Source: Methanobacteriota archaeon
Lineage (GTDB): Archaea > Methanobacteriota > Methanobacteria > Methanobacteriales > Methanobacteriaceae
DNA: 31,840 bases
Assembly (NCBI GenBank): GCA_023436175.1
Contig: JAEZKE010000031.1
Span: 1-31,840 of the forward strand
Reading direction: 5' to 3'
A program made the translations under genes and the position numbers. The notes beneath the pieces are model-generated. The model made no database searches. It saw nothing but the letters and a program-made list of their open reading frames with translations, and had not been told where the DNA came from. Positions 1 through 8,291 of the stretch are shown one piece after another (position 1 is the stretch's first letter; every line of letters begins with the position of its first letter).

Positions 1-177
1 TTCATCAACAGCCTGTGCAGCATAAGGTGCAAATAGACCAGCCTGGATTATATCTTCAACATCTTCTTTAGGAGGCATTTCATCCTTAAAAAATCGAATA
101 GACCTTCTTGATTCTAAAATATTATCAAAAGCATCACTACATTCTTTGCTCATATCACTCATTTTATCATTCTCCAT
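1..177 (-). CDS. Nitroreductase family protein, N-terminal part (runs off left edge)
   Basis: Only the first 59 codons are inside the window; the gene continues beyond base 1. The residues SRRSIRFFKDE followed by an acidic stretch and a GLFAPYAAQ segment match the N-terminal FMN-binding region of the nitroreductase fold (the R-R/S-x-R motif contacts the FMN phosphate in this family). Members are flavoproteins that reduce nitro compounds, quinones or flavins with NAD(P)H; the substrate cannot be told from this piece. The first ATG (175-177) overlaps the last codons of the upstream marR gene by 11 bases, so the two are almost certainly co-transcribed and translationally coupled. In-frame ATGs at residues 6 and 9 are alternative starts. 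A MarR regulator coupled to a flavin reductase suggests a redox or xenobiotic stress response (inference). Confidence 0.8.
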   Translation of the reverse strand, partial: MENDKMSDMSKECSDAFDNILESRRSIRFFKDEMPPKEDVEDIIQAGLFAPYAAQAVDE

Positions 178-631
178 GGTTTAACTCTAAAATATGAACT
201 AAATTTTTTATGAAATATTCATCATACGTTTTATTTTCAAAAAACTTCTCATCAACAACCTTGACAACACTTAATGCTTTTTCAAATCTTTGAATACCTT
301 CTTCAGTGAGAGATACGCATTTTGCCCTTGTATCGTTTTCACACTCATCTCTTAAGATAAAGCCTTTTTTTTCAAGAGTCCTTATAACTTTAGAAGTCAT
401 CATAATATTCGTATTTGCATATTTAGCTAGTCTCACCTGTGTTATTGGCTTTTCAAACCTTTCAAGCCATGCCATTCCTGCCAGTAACGCAAATTGTACA
501 TGTGTCAGGTCCAACTCTTTTAAAGCAGAGTTCATCTTCCGCTGCCATAAATTTGTAATCTGCCATAAAAGGAATCCCGCACTTTCTTCTGGCTTTTCAA
601 ACCAAAATTTCGCATATTCCTCATTCTTCAT
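167..631 (-). CDS. MarR family transcriptional regulator
   Basis: A 154-residue protein, the usual MarR length. It has an N-terminal dimerisation helix, a winged helix-turn-helix at about residues 60-115 (recognition helix around NTNIMMTSKVIRTLEKKG) and the characteristic wing RDECENDTRAKCVSLTEEG with its D-x-R signature. MarR proteins bind palindromic operators as dimers and usually repress their own operon until a ligand or oxidant releases them. Two cysteines in or beside the wing could be redox sensors, but that is speculative. The gene is first in an operon with the overlapping nitroreductase. A 24-bp palindrome lies 62-85 bases upstream of the start and is the obvious candidate operator. 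Family assignment is secure; the effector is unknown. Confidence 0.9.
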   Translation of the reverse strand: MKNEEYAKFWFEKPEESAGFLLWQITNLWQRKMNSALKELDLTHVQFALLAGMAWLERFEKPITQVRLAKYANTNIMMTSKVIRTLEKKGFILRDECENDTRAKCVSLTEEGIQRFEKALSVVKVVDEKFFENKTYDEYFIKNLVHILELNHGE

Positions 632-692
632 ATTATCTTCTTCTTATCATTTTGATAATTTCAGTATTATTTTTTAATTATTATAACTGTAC

Positions 693-716
693 ATATAATA
701 ATCGTGATTATTATAT
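693..716. promoter_or_regulatory. Perfect 11+11 bp palindrome, candidate MarR operator
   Basis: Arms ATATAATAATC and GATTATTATAT are exact reverse complements separated by GT. It lies upstream of marR (start at 631) and contains TATA-like sequence on the minus strand, so a bound dimer would block TBP access or initiation. Operator function is inferred from position and symmetry. Confidence 0.6.
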
Positions 717-720
717 TTAA

Positions 721-765
721 ATTTTTAATGGATATTTCTAAAAAAGAATATTGACCATTAAAAAT
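721..765. repeat. Inverted repeat with 11-bp arms, possible hairpin
   Basis: Bases 721-731 (ATTTTTAATGG) are the exact reverse complement of 755-765 (CCATTAAAAAT), with a 23-base spacer that itself can pair partly (ATATT/AATAT). It lies between the end of the HEAT-like gene at 912 and the MarR promoter. It could end minus-strand transcription arriving from the HEAT-like gene, or be a second regulatory dyad. The rest of the 632-911 gap shows no gene. Confidence 0.45.
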
Positions 766-911
766 CTTAATTTGAATATTTCCTTAAAAATCTTTCTGCT
801 TTTACTTTAGTAGCGTTTCTAGGGTTATTAAGCTGTCTTTTAACAAATTAAATTATCTTATTTTTATCACGGATTTCAGTAAAAGATTTATTAAAAAAAG
901 GATAGCATGGC

Positions 912-1506
912 CTAAAAGGATATTCTGGCGTCTTTTATTTTTAGAAATTTCTTCAAGTTCAGAAACTTATCTATAACTTTTTCTTGGAGTTCAGGTTTAA
1001 ATTTCACAATTTTCCAGCTGTTATCAATGACATGTACTGCTGAAGCCATAGAATCATTAAATATAATGTCATAAAACCTGTCAAAAATGTCATTAATCCG
1101 GTCCTGTGAATCTACAGCACTTAAATTAGCTATAATCTCAATGGTATTCCACATATTCAGTTTATTCTTATTATCCCGTAATCCTATAAAAAAATCTATA
1201 TGAGGATACAATATTTCTGGACTTTTTCTGCTTATAACCAGTAAAATAGTTGCAGAATCAAATTTTACTTTATTAGATCCTGAATAAATTTTATCTAAAA
1301 CTACTGGAAGTAATTGAAGATTATTTATAATATCTTCAGCTATATTTCCAGGAAAATCCTCAAAAATCAGAGATTTTTGGGAGTTAGAAAATGCTTTCAA
1401 AACCTTTGGTTTTGACTCATGAAAATCTACGATTTTCGAATGCTTTGCATTTTCTAAAATCTTCCATCTGGTCAATTTCAGCTATAATCTCTTCTCTAGT
1501 TACCAT
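912..1506 (-). CDS. HEAT-like helical repeat protein, probable frameshift near N terminus
   Basis: The continuous frame (1475 down to 912, 187 codons from a TTG) encodes helical pairs that look like degenerate HEAT/armadillo repeats, for example SATILLVISRKSPEILYPHI. Function is unknown; such proteins are usually binding scaffolds. The TTG has no ribosome binding site and an in-frame TAG lies just upstream. The better start is the ATG at 1504-1506, preceded by GAGGT, which opens MVTREEIIAEIDQMEDF but runs to a stop after 29 codons. Removing one base in the TTTTAGAAAA run (minus strand; about 1450-1459) joins the two frames into a 197-residue protein reading ...QMEDLENAKHSKIV. I therefore read it as one gene carrying a one-base insertion, real or a sequencing error. 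Confidence 0.6.
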
Positions 1507-1576
1507 TTACCTCAGCTAATAATTTCATAATTTTTTCATTTAAAAACTGGGTATAAAATGTAGATAGATTTATACA

Positions 1577-2752
1577 CTAATCCAGGAGCTTATTTATTGC
1601 ATCTCCAAGCCTTTTTATACCCTCTTCAATTTGCTCAGTATTTGAATTTGAGAAATTAAGCCTTAATGAATTGATTCCACTTCCATCGACATAAAAAGCT
1701 TGTCCTGGAACAAATGCTACATTTTCTTTTATTGCCAGGCCAAATAAGTCCATTGAAGATAGGCCTTCAGGAAGGGTAACCCATAAAAACATTCCTCCCT
1801 CTGGTTTTGTATATTTTACATTTTCAGGGAAGTATTTCTCTATCATAGAAACCATCATATTTCTTTGATTTCTATACATTTCTTTTATCTTTTCTATATG
1901 TTCATCAATTTCATTGTCTATTAAATACTGGTAAACAACTCTTTGAGTAAAATAATTTGAATGCAGGTCTGATGCCTGTTTTGCAATGATTATCTTTTCC
2001 ATAATCTCTTCATCTGCAACTATCCACCCAAGTCTCATTCCTGGAGACACTATTTTGGAAAAAGAACCAAAAAGTATGGAATCTTCTAGATAAGATTTAA
2101 CAGGCGGTATATCTTCTCCTAAAAATCTTATTTCACCATAGGGATTATCTTCTACAAAAACAGTGTCTTCGTTTTTAAGAATTTCAGATAGTTTTTGTCT
2201 TTTTTGCCTTGAATAAGTTATTCCAGTTGGATTCTGGAAGTTTGTAACTGAATAAAACAATTTTATTTTATTTCCATCCAGTATCTGTTGGAGCGAATCT
2301 ATATCTACACCATCCTCAAGCAATGGGACAGATATAAATTGAGGTTCAAATAGCCCGAATGACTGTATTGCGGCAAGATATGTTGGATTTTCAACTAAAA
2401 CTTTATCTCCTTTATTTAAAAAGACTTTACTGACCAAGTCTATTCCCTGCTGTGAACCATTTGTGATAAGTATTTCATCAGGAGTGATTTTTAAGCCTTT
2501 TTTTGAGTATCTTTCTGCAATGTATTCTCTCAAGGGTAAATATCCTTCTGTTGTACTGTATTGAAGAATTTCATCCCCATTTTGAGACAAAACTTTTGAT
2601 GTTGCCTCTCCTATTTCTTTTACAGGGAAAGATTTAGGGTTTGGTAAACCTCCACCAAATGAAATGATGTTATTATCTTCTGTGACCTTTAATATCTCCC
2701 TGATAAATGATTTATGAACTTTTTCCATTCTTTCTGCAAATAAATTACTCAT
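1577..2752 (-). CDS. PLP-dependent aminotransferase, class I/II (2-aminoadipate/LysN-like)
   Basis: A 391-residue fold-type I aminotransferase. Visible marks are ITNGSQQGIDL (about 96-106, cofactor phosphate region), NFQNPTG (171-177), VEDNPYGEIRF (200-210), the PLP-binding lysine K233 in SFSKIVSPGMRLGW, and the substrate-carboxylate arginine in SLRLNFS near the C terminus. The FSK-I-SPGMRLGW form is typical of the subgroup with 2-aminoadipate transaminase (LysN), aromatic/branched-chain aminotransferases and MocR-type enzymes. It would move an amino group between an amino acid and a 2-oxo acid in the cytoplasm; the exact substrate cannot be read. The start ATG follows a GGGGAT ribosome binding site. 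It is a single gene with its own upstream gap and belongs to a different subgroup from the aminotransferase at 7031-8155. Confidence 0.88.
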   Translation of the reverse strand: MSNLFAERMEKVHKSFIREILKVTEDNNIISFGGGLPNPKSFPVKEIGEATSKVLSQNGDEILQYSTTEGYLPLREYIAERYSKKGLKITPDEILITNGSQQGIDLVSKVFLNKGDKVLVENPTYLAAIQSFGLFEPQFISVPLLEDGVDIDSLQQILDGNKIKLFYSVTNFQNPTGITYSRQKRQKLSEILKNEDTVFVEDNPYGEIRFLGEDIPPVKSYLEDSILFGSFSKIVSPGMRLGWIVADEEIMEKIIIAKQASDLHSNYFTQRVVYQYLIDNEIDEHIEKIKEMYRNQRNMMVSMIEKYFPENVKYTKPEGGMFLWVTLPEGLSSMDLFGLAIKENVAFVPGQAFYVDGSGINSLRLNFSNSNTEQIEEGIKRLGDAINKLLD

Positions 2753-2918
2753 TTAATCCCCAACTACAATATTTCATAATGATGCTATGTAACCATTTCT
2801 AAGATTTCTTTTTTTAAAATTTGATATTCGTTTAGTAACTTTAAAACAAATAAAAATTTGTTATAAAAACATTATATTGATTCGATTAAGCCAAAAAAGA
2901 TATTGGTTAATTATTATA

Positions 2919-3815
2919 CTAATCAAGGCAAAACTCATCCTCATCATCAGGACATACATGAACTGTTGCCATAGATATGATATCAACTTCTTCAACTATT
3001 TTTTCTTGAACATTGTGAGCTATAGCGTGAGCTTCTTTCAAACTCAAGTCTTCCGCGACTCTAACGTGCAACTCAACCGATGCATACGGCCCTAAATAGT
3101 TCAGTCTCACATTGTGAATTCCATATGTACCTCTGACAGACAATGCGGCGTTTTTTATGTCAACTAATATTTCCTTTGAGGGCACTGTGCCCATTATATT
3201 GTTAATATTTGCCCATCCAACATCAAATGCTGTTTTTAAAACCATTATTGCAATGAAAATAGCGACAACTGGATCTAAAATTGGAAAACCTAATTTAGAA
3301 CCTATCACCCCTGCAAATATAGCAATACTCGAAAAGATATCCACTTTTTGATGCTGCGCATCTGCAATAATTGCAGGGCTGTTTATTTTCTTTCCAGTTC
3401 TCATGATATATGTGGTCATTGCTAAGTTAACAACGACTCCCACAAGAGCCATTACCGCTGCTATTGGGTCTGGAGATGTTATTGGCCCTCCAAGGAATAA
3501 CTTTCCATAAACAGTAGATAATATTTCAAATGCAATAATTGCAAGGAAAACTACTATAATAAGCCCTACCAACGGCTCTGCCCTTCCATGTCCATATGGA
3601 TGCTGTCTGTCTGGAGGTTTTAAGCTTATTCTAAAACCAATGAAGGTTATTGTTGAGGTTAATATATCTGAAAATGTATGGGCTGACTCTGCAATCAATG
3701 CTGTACTTCCAGAGAAAATACCTACAATAAAATTGAAGATTGTTAATCCTACGTTTCCAGTAATAGCGACGAGAACTGCCCTACGCCCCATTTTCTTTCG
3801 ATCTTCTATTTCCAA
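2919..3815 (-). CDS. Cation diffusion facilitator (CDF) metal exporter
   Basis: A 298-residue CDF protein with about six membrane segments and a C-terminal cytoplasmic metal-sensing domain (from about 210). The transport-site pairs are H46-x3-D50 (AESAHTFSD) and H155-x3-D159 (ADAQHQKVD); the family loop HPYGHGRAEPL is at 72-82. An H/D site favours Zn or related divalent ions over the D/D site of Mn exporters. The protein exports the metal in exchange for protons. The C terminus ends in an acidic, Cys-containing tail (CPDDEDEFCLD), a possible extra metal-binding patch. The start used is TTG (3813-3815) with GGGGT seven bases upstream; the only close alternative is the ATG at residue 9, which has a weaker site. 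It appears monocistronic. Confidence 0.9.
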   Translation of the reverse strand: MEIEDRKKMGRRAVLVAITGNVGLTIFNFIVGIFSGSTALIAESAHTFSDILTSTITFIGFRISLKPPDRQHPYGHGRAEPLVGLIIVVFLAIIAFEILSTVYGKLFLGGPITSPDPIAAVMALVGVVVNLAMTTYIMRTGKKINSPAIIADAQHQKVDIFSSIAIFAGVIGSKLGFPILDPVVAIFIAIMVLKTAFDVGWANINNIMGTVPSKEILVDIKNAALSVRGTYGIHNVRLNYLGPYASVELHVRVAEDLSLKEAHAIAHNVQEKIVEEVDIISMATVHVCPDDEDEFCLD

Positions 3816-3998
3816 GTTTTTACCCCATGAAAATTAAAGTATTTAATGTATCATTTTTTTTTATTTATATTTATTTAGGGAAACAGAAAATTAAACAACA
3901 TATAACTTTGTGAATTTAAAATACAGATAAAATAAGCTCAAATGCCTTTGATCATGAAGTATTTGATTATCCTTTCATTTCAGGCGCTAAAATTATAA

Positions 3999-4018
3999 AA
4001 GAGCAGGATGCTGCTCTT
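3999..4018 (-). terminator. Hairpin terminator after acyl-CoA ligase gene
   Basis: AAGAGCAG (3999-4006), loop GATG, then CTGCTCTT (4011-4018): a perfect 8-bp stem. On the minus strand it is followed by a T-rich run and sits 21 bases beyond the stop of the ligase gene at 4040, so it is well placed to end the XRE-thioesterase-ligase transcript. The rest of the 3816-4039 gap holds nothing recognisable. Confidence 0.7.
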
Positions 4019-4039
4019 AAATTAAATAGTTTTTTTAAT

Positions 4040-5698
4040 TTATATCTTTTCTTCTTCAGTTAATTTCCTTTTAAGGATTTCTACAGCATTATCACGCATT
4101 TTAAACTTCTGTATCTTCCCACTTGCAGTAAGTGGGAATTCATCAACAAAGAAAACATGTTTTGGGACTTTATAGCGCGCTATTCTTTCTAGACCAAAAT
4201 CTCTAACATCTTCTTCACTGATATCAGCGTCTTCCTCAAGAATTACAAATGCCCCTACAATTTCACCGTATTTATCATCTGGAATCCCTACAACTTGCAC
4301 ATCTTTAATTCCAGGCATTGTATAGTAAAATTCTTCAATTTCACGAGGATAAATATTTTCTCCACCCCGTATTATCATGTCCTTTATCCTTCCAACGACT
4401 GTATAATAACCATTTTTGTCATAGGTGACTAAATCTCCACTGTGTAGCCATCCATCTTCATCAATGGCTTCTGCGGTTTTATCAGGCATTTTATAGTACC
4501 CTTTCATGACATTGTAGCCTCTGCTGCAAATTTCACCCACTTCTCCAGGTCCAACAGTTTCACCAGTCTCTGGATTAACAACTTTAATCTCACAATTGGG
4601 TAACTTTCTTCCTACGGTTTCAACCCGGAGTTCAAGAGGATCATCGACACTTGTTTGAGTAAATCCAGGTGAACCTTCAGTAAGGCCATAGACACTGGTT
4701 ATCTCTTTCATGTTCATATCGTTAACCACTTTCTTCATGGCCTCTATTGGACATGTAGAACCAGCCATTATTCCAGTTCTAAGTGATGATAAATCAAACA
4801 TATCGAACATAGGGTGTGAATACTCAGCAATAAACATTGTTGGAACACCATAAAGCGCAGTACACTTCTCTTTTTGGACTGCTGCGAGAACCATGAGAGG
4901 ATCAAACTGTTCAAGCATTACTAAAGTACCTCCATGAGTATACATAGCCATAAGTCCTAAAGTAACTCCAAAACAATGGAACATCGGTACAGTAAGACAT
5001 AATCTATCTTCTTCTGTGTATTTCAGGTTCTCACCAATATAATATCCATTATTAATTATATTCTTGTGTGTAAGCATTACTCCCTTTGGAAAACCAGTTG
5101 TTCCTGATGTATACTGCATGCATACTACATCATCGCTGTTAAAAGTCTTTTTAGCTTTTAAAAGTTCATTATCATCGGTATGTTTACCAAGTAACAACAG
5201 TTCACTGGTATTATAAAGTCCACGATGCTTTTCCTGACCGACGTAGATTACACCTTTGAGGCAAGGGTATTCCTTGCTTTTTAAATTACCCCTGTTACTT
5301 GTTTTAAGTTCCGGAACAAGCTCATACAACACTTTTAAGTAATTAACATCCCTGAATCCATCTGTTATTGCAAGCGCTTTCATATCTGACTGTTTTAACA
5401 CATAATCTAATTCATGACTTTTATAGGCAGTGTTTACTGTTACAAGAGCTGCCCCAATTTTTGCACATGCAAATAAGAATGTAATCCAATCTGGAACGTT
5501 TAATGCCCAAATCCCTACATGATCACCTTTAGTAACTCCAATTGAAAGCAAACCCTTTGCAAGCATATTTACTCGTTCATCAAACTGTTTATAAGTGAAA
5601 CGAAGATTCCTATCCGGATAAACCATAAATTCTCGGTCTGGATCTTTTTTTGCCTGTTTTTCAAGGAAATCTCCAATTGTATCTTCTGTAAAAAGCAT
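4040..5698 (-). CDS. AMP-forming acyl-CoA synthetase (ANL superfamily)
   Basis: A 552-residue enzyme of normal full length. It shows the ATP-binding loop YTSGTTGFPKG (196-206), the YGLTEGSPGF motif, the hinge/adenylate motif GDLVTYDKNGYYTVVGRIKD, the IRGGENIYPREIEE motif and the catalytic C-terminal lysine K528 in PLTASGKIQK. It converts a carboxylic acid, ATP and CoA to acyl-CoA, AMP and PPi in the cytoplasm. Sequence style is that of medium/long-chain fatty-acid or aryl-acid ligases rather than acetyl-CoA synthetase. The start is supported by AAAGGAG seven bases upstream of ATG. It is the last gene of a unit with the thioesterase (31-base gap) and the XRE-cupin regulator, and ends at a hairpin terminator. 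In a methanogen it may activate exogenous or membrane-derived acids; the substrate is unproven. Confidence 0.92.
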   Translation of the reverse strand: MLFTEDTIGDFLEKQAKKDPDREFMVYPDRNLRFTYKQFDERVNMLAKGLLSIGVTKGDHVGIWALNVPDWITFLFACAKIGAALVTVNTAYKSHELDYVLKQSDMKALAITDGFRDVNYLKVLYELVPELKTSNRGNLKSKEYPCLKGVIYVGQEKHRGLYNTSELLLLGKHTDDNELLKAKKTFNSDDVVCMQYTSGTTGFPKGVMLTHKNIINNGYYIGENLKYTEEDRLCLTVPMFHCFGVTLGLMAMYTHGGTLVMLEQFDPLMVLAAVQKEKCTALYGVPTMFIAEYSHPMFDMFDLSSLRTGIMAGSTCPIEAMKKVVNDMNMKEITSVYGLTEGSPGFTQTSVDDPLELRVETVGRKLPNCEIKVVNPETGETVGPGEVGEICSRGYNVMKGYYKMPDKTAEAIDEDGWLHSGDLVTYDKNGYYTVVGRIKDMIIRGGENIYPREIEEFYYTMPGIKDVQVVGIPDDKYGEIVGAFVILEEDADISEEDVRDFGLERIARYKVPKHVFFVDEFPLTASGKIQKFKMRDNAVEILKRKLTEEEKI

Positions 5699-5729
5699 AT
5701 TCTAGCTCCTTTATGCACTCCAAAATTTT

Positions 5730-6146
5730 TTATTTGCAGTTTTTATCCTCTATTATTAAATGCTCATGTAATTGGGCCTTTATTGGCTCAGGAATAGGTA
5801 CACTATTCTGGTTTAAGAAATCAAAGTGTACAAGGACAGCTTTTCCCTTAGCTTTGAGCTCTCCATCTTGCCATGCTTCATGGCCTATTGTAAATGAGCT
5901 GTTTCCTATATGAGTTATGTAGCTCCTAATCTCAACATCAACCCCATAGTACATTTGACCGATGTAGTCAAATTCAGTTCTAACTAATATTAATTTCCAT
6001 TTTTCGTAACTTAGATCAAGATCTGGTGTAAACATTCGAAATATTGGGTTTCTTCCGACTTCAAACCATTCAACAAGTGCTGTATTGTTTATGTGGCGAA
6101 GTCCATCAGCGTCTCCGAATCGTGGTGTAACTTTCTCTGTAAACAT
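5730..6146 (-). CDS. Acyl-CoA thioesterase, 4HBT hot-dog fold
   Basis: A 138-residue single hot-dog domain protein. The N-terminal signature FGDADGLRHINNTALVEWFE (D14 at the place of the catalytic Asp of the YbgC/4-hydroxybenzoyl-CoA thioesterase group) is clear, followed by the central-helix and strand pattern ending VHFDFLNQNSVPIPEP. It would hydrolyse acyl-CoA to the free acid and CoA, opposing the ligase encoded next to it. GAGTGAT precedes the ATG. It lies 42 bases after the regulator gene and 31 before the ligase, so it is the middle cistron. Pairing a ligase with a thioesterase suggests control of an acyl-CoA pool or salvage of stray acyl-CoAs (inference). Confidence 0.88.
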   Translation of the reverse strand: MFTEKVTPRFGDADGLRHINNTALVEWFEVGRNPIFRMFTPDLDLSYEKWKLILVRTEFDYIGQMYYGVDVEIRSYITHIGNSSFTIGHEAWQDGELKAKGKAVLVHFDFLNQNSVPIPEPIKAQLHEHLIIEDKNCK

Positions 6147-6188
6147 TTAAATCACTCTTAATAATTTTGATAGTTAATTGTTAATTGT

Positions 6189-6767
6189 CTAAAATGGTGT
6201 ATATACAACTGCAAGGATTTTTGCATCTTCTTCTCCATATGCATGTAAATCATGAGGAATGATTGAATCATAATAAATACTGTCCCCTTCTGAAAGTAGA
6301 TATCTTTCCTGGCCGTATAATATTTCAATTTCCCCATTCATAACATAAATGAATTCTTCACCCTCATGTGAAGATAATTTATAGTCTTTTGAAGCTGGAG
6401 GGCGTACGTCTATCATGAATGGTTCCATATGTCTATCCGCCTTCCCTGATGCTAGGGCATAAAAATCAAGGGCACTTGTATCAGGATGATCTTCTTTACC
6501 TGAAAAATGTATCACCTGTTCTGATTTGCCCGATTTTACCATTACTGGCCCAGTCTGAGGCGCATCATCGAGAAAAGTACCTAAACGAACGCCTAAAACC
6601 CTAGCAATTTTAATAAGCGGAGTCAATGATGGAATTAAATTACCACTTTCTATACTTTCTATAACTTCCTTACTGCATTGACTTTCTGCTGCTAGTTCTT
6701 CAACAGATATTTCACGATTTTTCCTTATTTGCTGGATTTTAGTTCCTAATTGGTTCTCCTCTGACAT
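6189..6767 (-). CDS. XRE-family HTH regulator with C-terminal cupin domain
   Basis: A 192-residue two-domain protein. Residues 8-64 form a Cro/CI-type helix-turn-helix (IQQIRKNREISVEELAAES, ending SLTPLIKIARVLGV). Residues 105-190 form a cupin barrel with HEGEEFIYVMNGEIEI (H134) and GDSIYYDSIIPHDL (H172). This architecture is known from PuuR-like bacterial and archaeal regulators in which the cupin binds a small metabolite. GGAGAT precedes the ATG. It heads the thioesterase/acyl-CoA-ligase unit and is the obvious regulator of it, perhaps sensing the acid or acyl-CoA. A TATA-like AAGTTATAAAG on the minus strand near 6855-6866 would give a leader of about 65 bases. Confidence 0.88.
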   Translation of the reverse strand: MSEENQLGTKIQQIRKNREISVEELAAESQCSKEVIESIESGNLIPSLTPLIKIARVLGVRLGTFLDDAPQTGPVMVKSGKSEQVIHFSGKEDHPDTSALDFYALASGKADRHMEPFMIDVRPPASKDYKLSSHEGEEFIYVMNGEIEILYGQERYLLSEGDSIYYDSIIPHDLHAYGEEDAKILAVVYTPF

Positions 6768-6930
6768 TTAATTATCTCCTTTAAAATTTTAATTGACTGT
6801 TTCACAAATACAGATTCATTTCTTAATTAATTTTTCTCCAATGACTATCATCTTCTTTATAACTTATTTTGAACTATTTTCTAAAGTTATATCGAATAAT
6901 CAGATATTTAGATTATCCATTTAACTGATG

Positions 6931-6960
6931 TTACATTGTTTTAAATATTATTAAATGTAA
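6931..6960. repeat. Inverted repeat TTACATT-N16-AATGTAA
   Basis: Seven-base perfect arms with a 16-base AT-only-like spacer. It lies in the gap between the end of the aminotransferase gene (7031) and the start of the XRE-cupin gene (6767), upstream of the latter's likely promoter. It could be an operator half-site pair for the regulator or a weak transcription end. In DNA this AT-rich, chance is a real alternative. Confidence 0.3.
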
Positions 6961-7030
6961 TTATTAATTATTTAGAATTTATATGATTAATAAATTATGT
7001 TATTCTGTATAATTTCGATTAGATTCCTAA

Positions 7031-8155
7031 TTACATTTCAATGGTTTCTAATCTATCCATAGCTTCCTCTAATTTTTCATATGAAGCAGCATAAGATAGC
7101 CTAAAGTGATCTTCTCCACATTTTCCAAAACTGCCGCCATTAACGATTATTACTCCCTTTTCTATGGCTTTACTTACAAACTCCTGTGAGTTTGGAACCT
7201 TTGGAAATACATAAAATGCTCCCTTAGGTGCTTTAATCTTGATTCCCATTTCATTCAATCTTTTGACTATTAAGTCCCTTCTTCGTTTAAATTCTGCCAC
7301 CATTTCCCCGACACATTTTTGTGGCCCTATTAATGCTTCAAGTCCTGCTATTTGGGACAAAGAGCTTGCACATGCTACATTATACTGATGAACCTTCAAT
7401 AACTCTTCAGTTACCTCTGGTTTTGCAGCCATGTATCCTATTCTAAATCCAGTCATTGCATAAGTTTTAGAAAATGCATTTATGGTTATGGCATTTTCAG
7501 TATATCTTCCAGGGCTGTAATGTTTCCCATCATAAAGTATATGCTCATATACTTCATCAGATATTAAATATATATTATGATCTTCTGCTATTTCAGCCAA
7601 GCCCCTAATATCTTCTTTTTTCATGACTGCACCTGTTGGATTTGAGGGAGAATTCAAAATTATAGCTTTAGTTTTATCAGTTATTTTATTAATGACATCA
7701 TCTGGAGTCATTCGAAACTCATTTTCTTCTTTAAGACTTATTGGGACCATTTTACCTTCTGCAAGCTTGACAAATGCATCATATGAAAGAAATCCCGGAT
7801 CTGGAATTAAAACTTCATCTCCCCTATCTACCAGTGCTTGAAGGCTAATATAGAGCGCCTGACTTGCCCCAACCGTTACAATTATAGACTCAGGATCTGC
7901 TTCGATTTCATTTTCATCTTTAAGTTTACAGGATATAGCTTCCCTAAGTTCTACAATCCCTTTATTTGATGTATAATGGGTGAAACCTTCATCTAAAGCT
8001 TTTTTTACAGCTTCCCTAATATGTAAAGGAGTGTCAAAATCAGGTTCTCCAAGGCTTAAATTAATAGCATCTTCTGCAGTGATATCAAACATTTTTCTTA
8101 TTTCTGAAAGTTGTATTGACTCACATCTTTTGGTTGGTTGAAACATTCTAATCAT
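7031..8155 (-). CDS. PLP-dependent aminotransferase, class I/II (AspB-like)
   Basis: A 374-residue fold-type I aminotransferase. Marks are INLSLGEPDFDTP (31-43), YTSNKGIVELREAI (61-74), VTVGASQALY (93-102), NSPSNPTGAV (168-177), ISDEVYEHILYDG (198-210), PLP lysine K230 in NAFSKTYAMTGFRIGY, and the carboxylate-binding arginine in FRLSYA near the end. This is the AspB/aromatic aminotransferase pattern; likely substrates are aspartate, glutamate-coupled, aromatic or alanine-type amino acids. The start is either the ATG at 8155 or the ATG three codons on (8146); GGATGAT lies closer to ideal spacing for the second. It is divergent from an amino-acid permease, so a linked uptake-and-transamination role is plausible (inference). 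Confidence 0.9.
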   Translation of the reverse strand: MIRMFQPTKRCESIQLSEIRKMFDITAEDAINLSLGEPDFDTPLHIREAVKKALDEGFTHYTSNKGIVELREAISCKLKDENEIEADPESIIVTVGASQALYISLQALVDRGDEVLIPDPGFLSYDAFVKLAEGKMVPISLKEENEFRMTPDDVINKITDKTKAIILNSPSNPTGAVMKKEDIRGLAEIAEDHNIYLISDEVYEHILYDGKHYSPGRYTENAITINAFSKTYAMTGFRIGYMAAKPEVTEELLKVHQYNVACASSLSQIAGLEALIGPQKCVGEMVAEFKRRRDLIVKRLNEMGIKIKAPKGAFYVFPKVPNSQEFVSKAIEKGVIIVNGGSFGKCGEDHFRLSYAASYEKLEEAMDRLETIEM

Positions 8156-8291
8156 CCTATTTAATCGTTAAAATCAAGTATCCCTATTTTTTAAGTTTAT
8201 ATCAAAAATCGATTATATTTAATTATATACATTGGTCTTCCATATTAAAATCTATCATCTATTTTTACTTTTATCAATATATTAAACAAGT

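Noticed and set aside
306..677. 123-codon open frame on the plus strand
   Set aside because: Lies opposite the clear marR gene, has no ribosome site and no recognisable domain; a shadow of marR.
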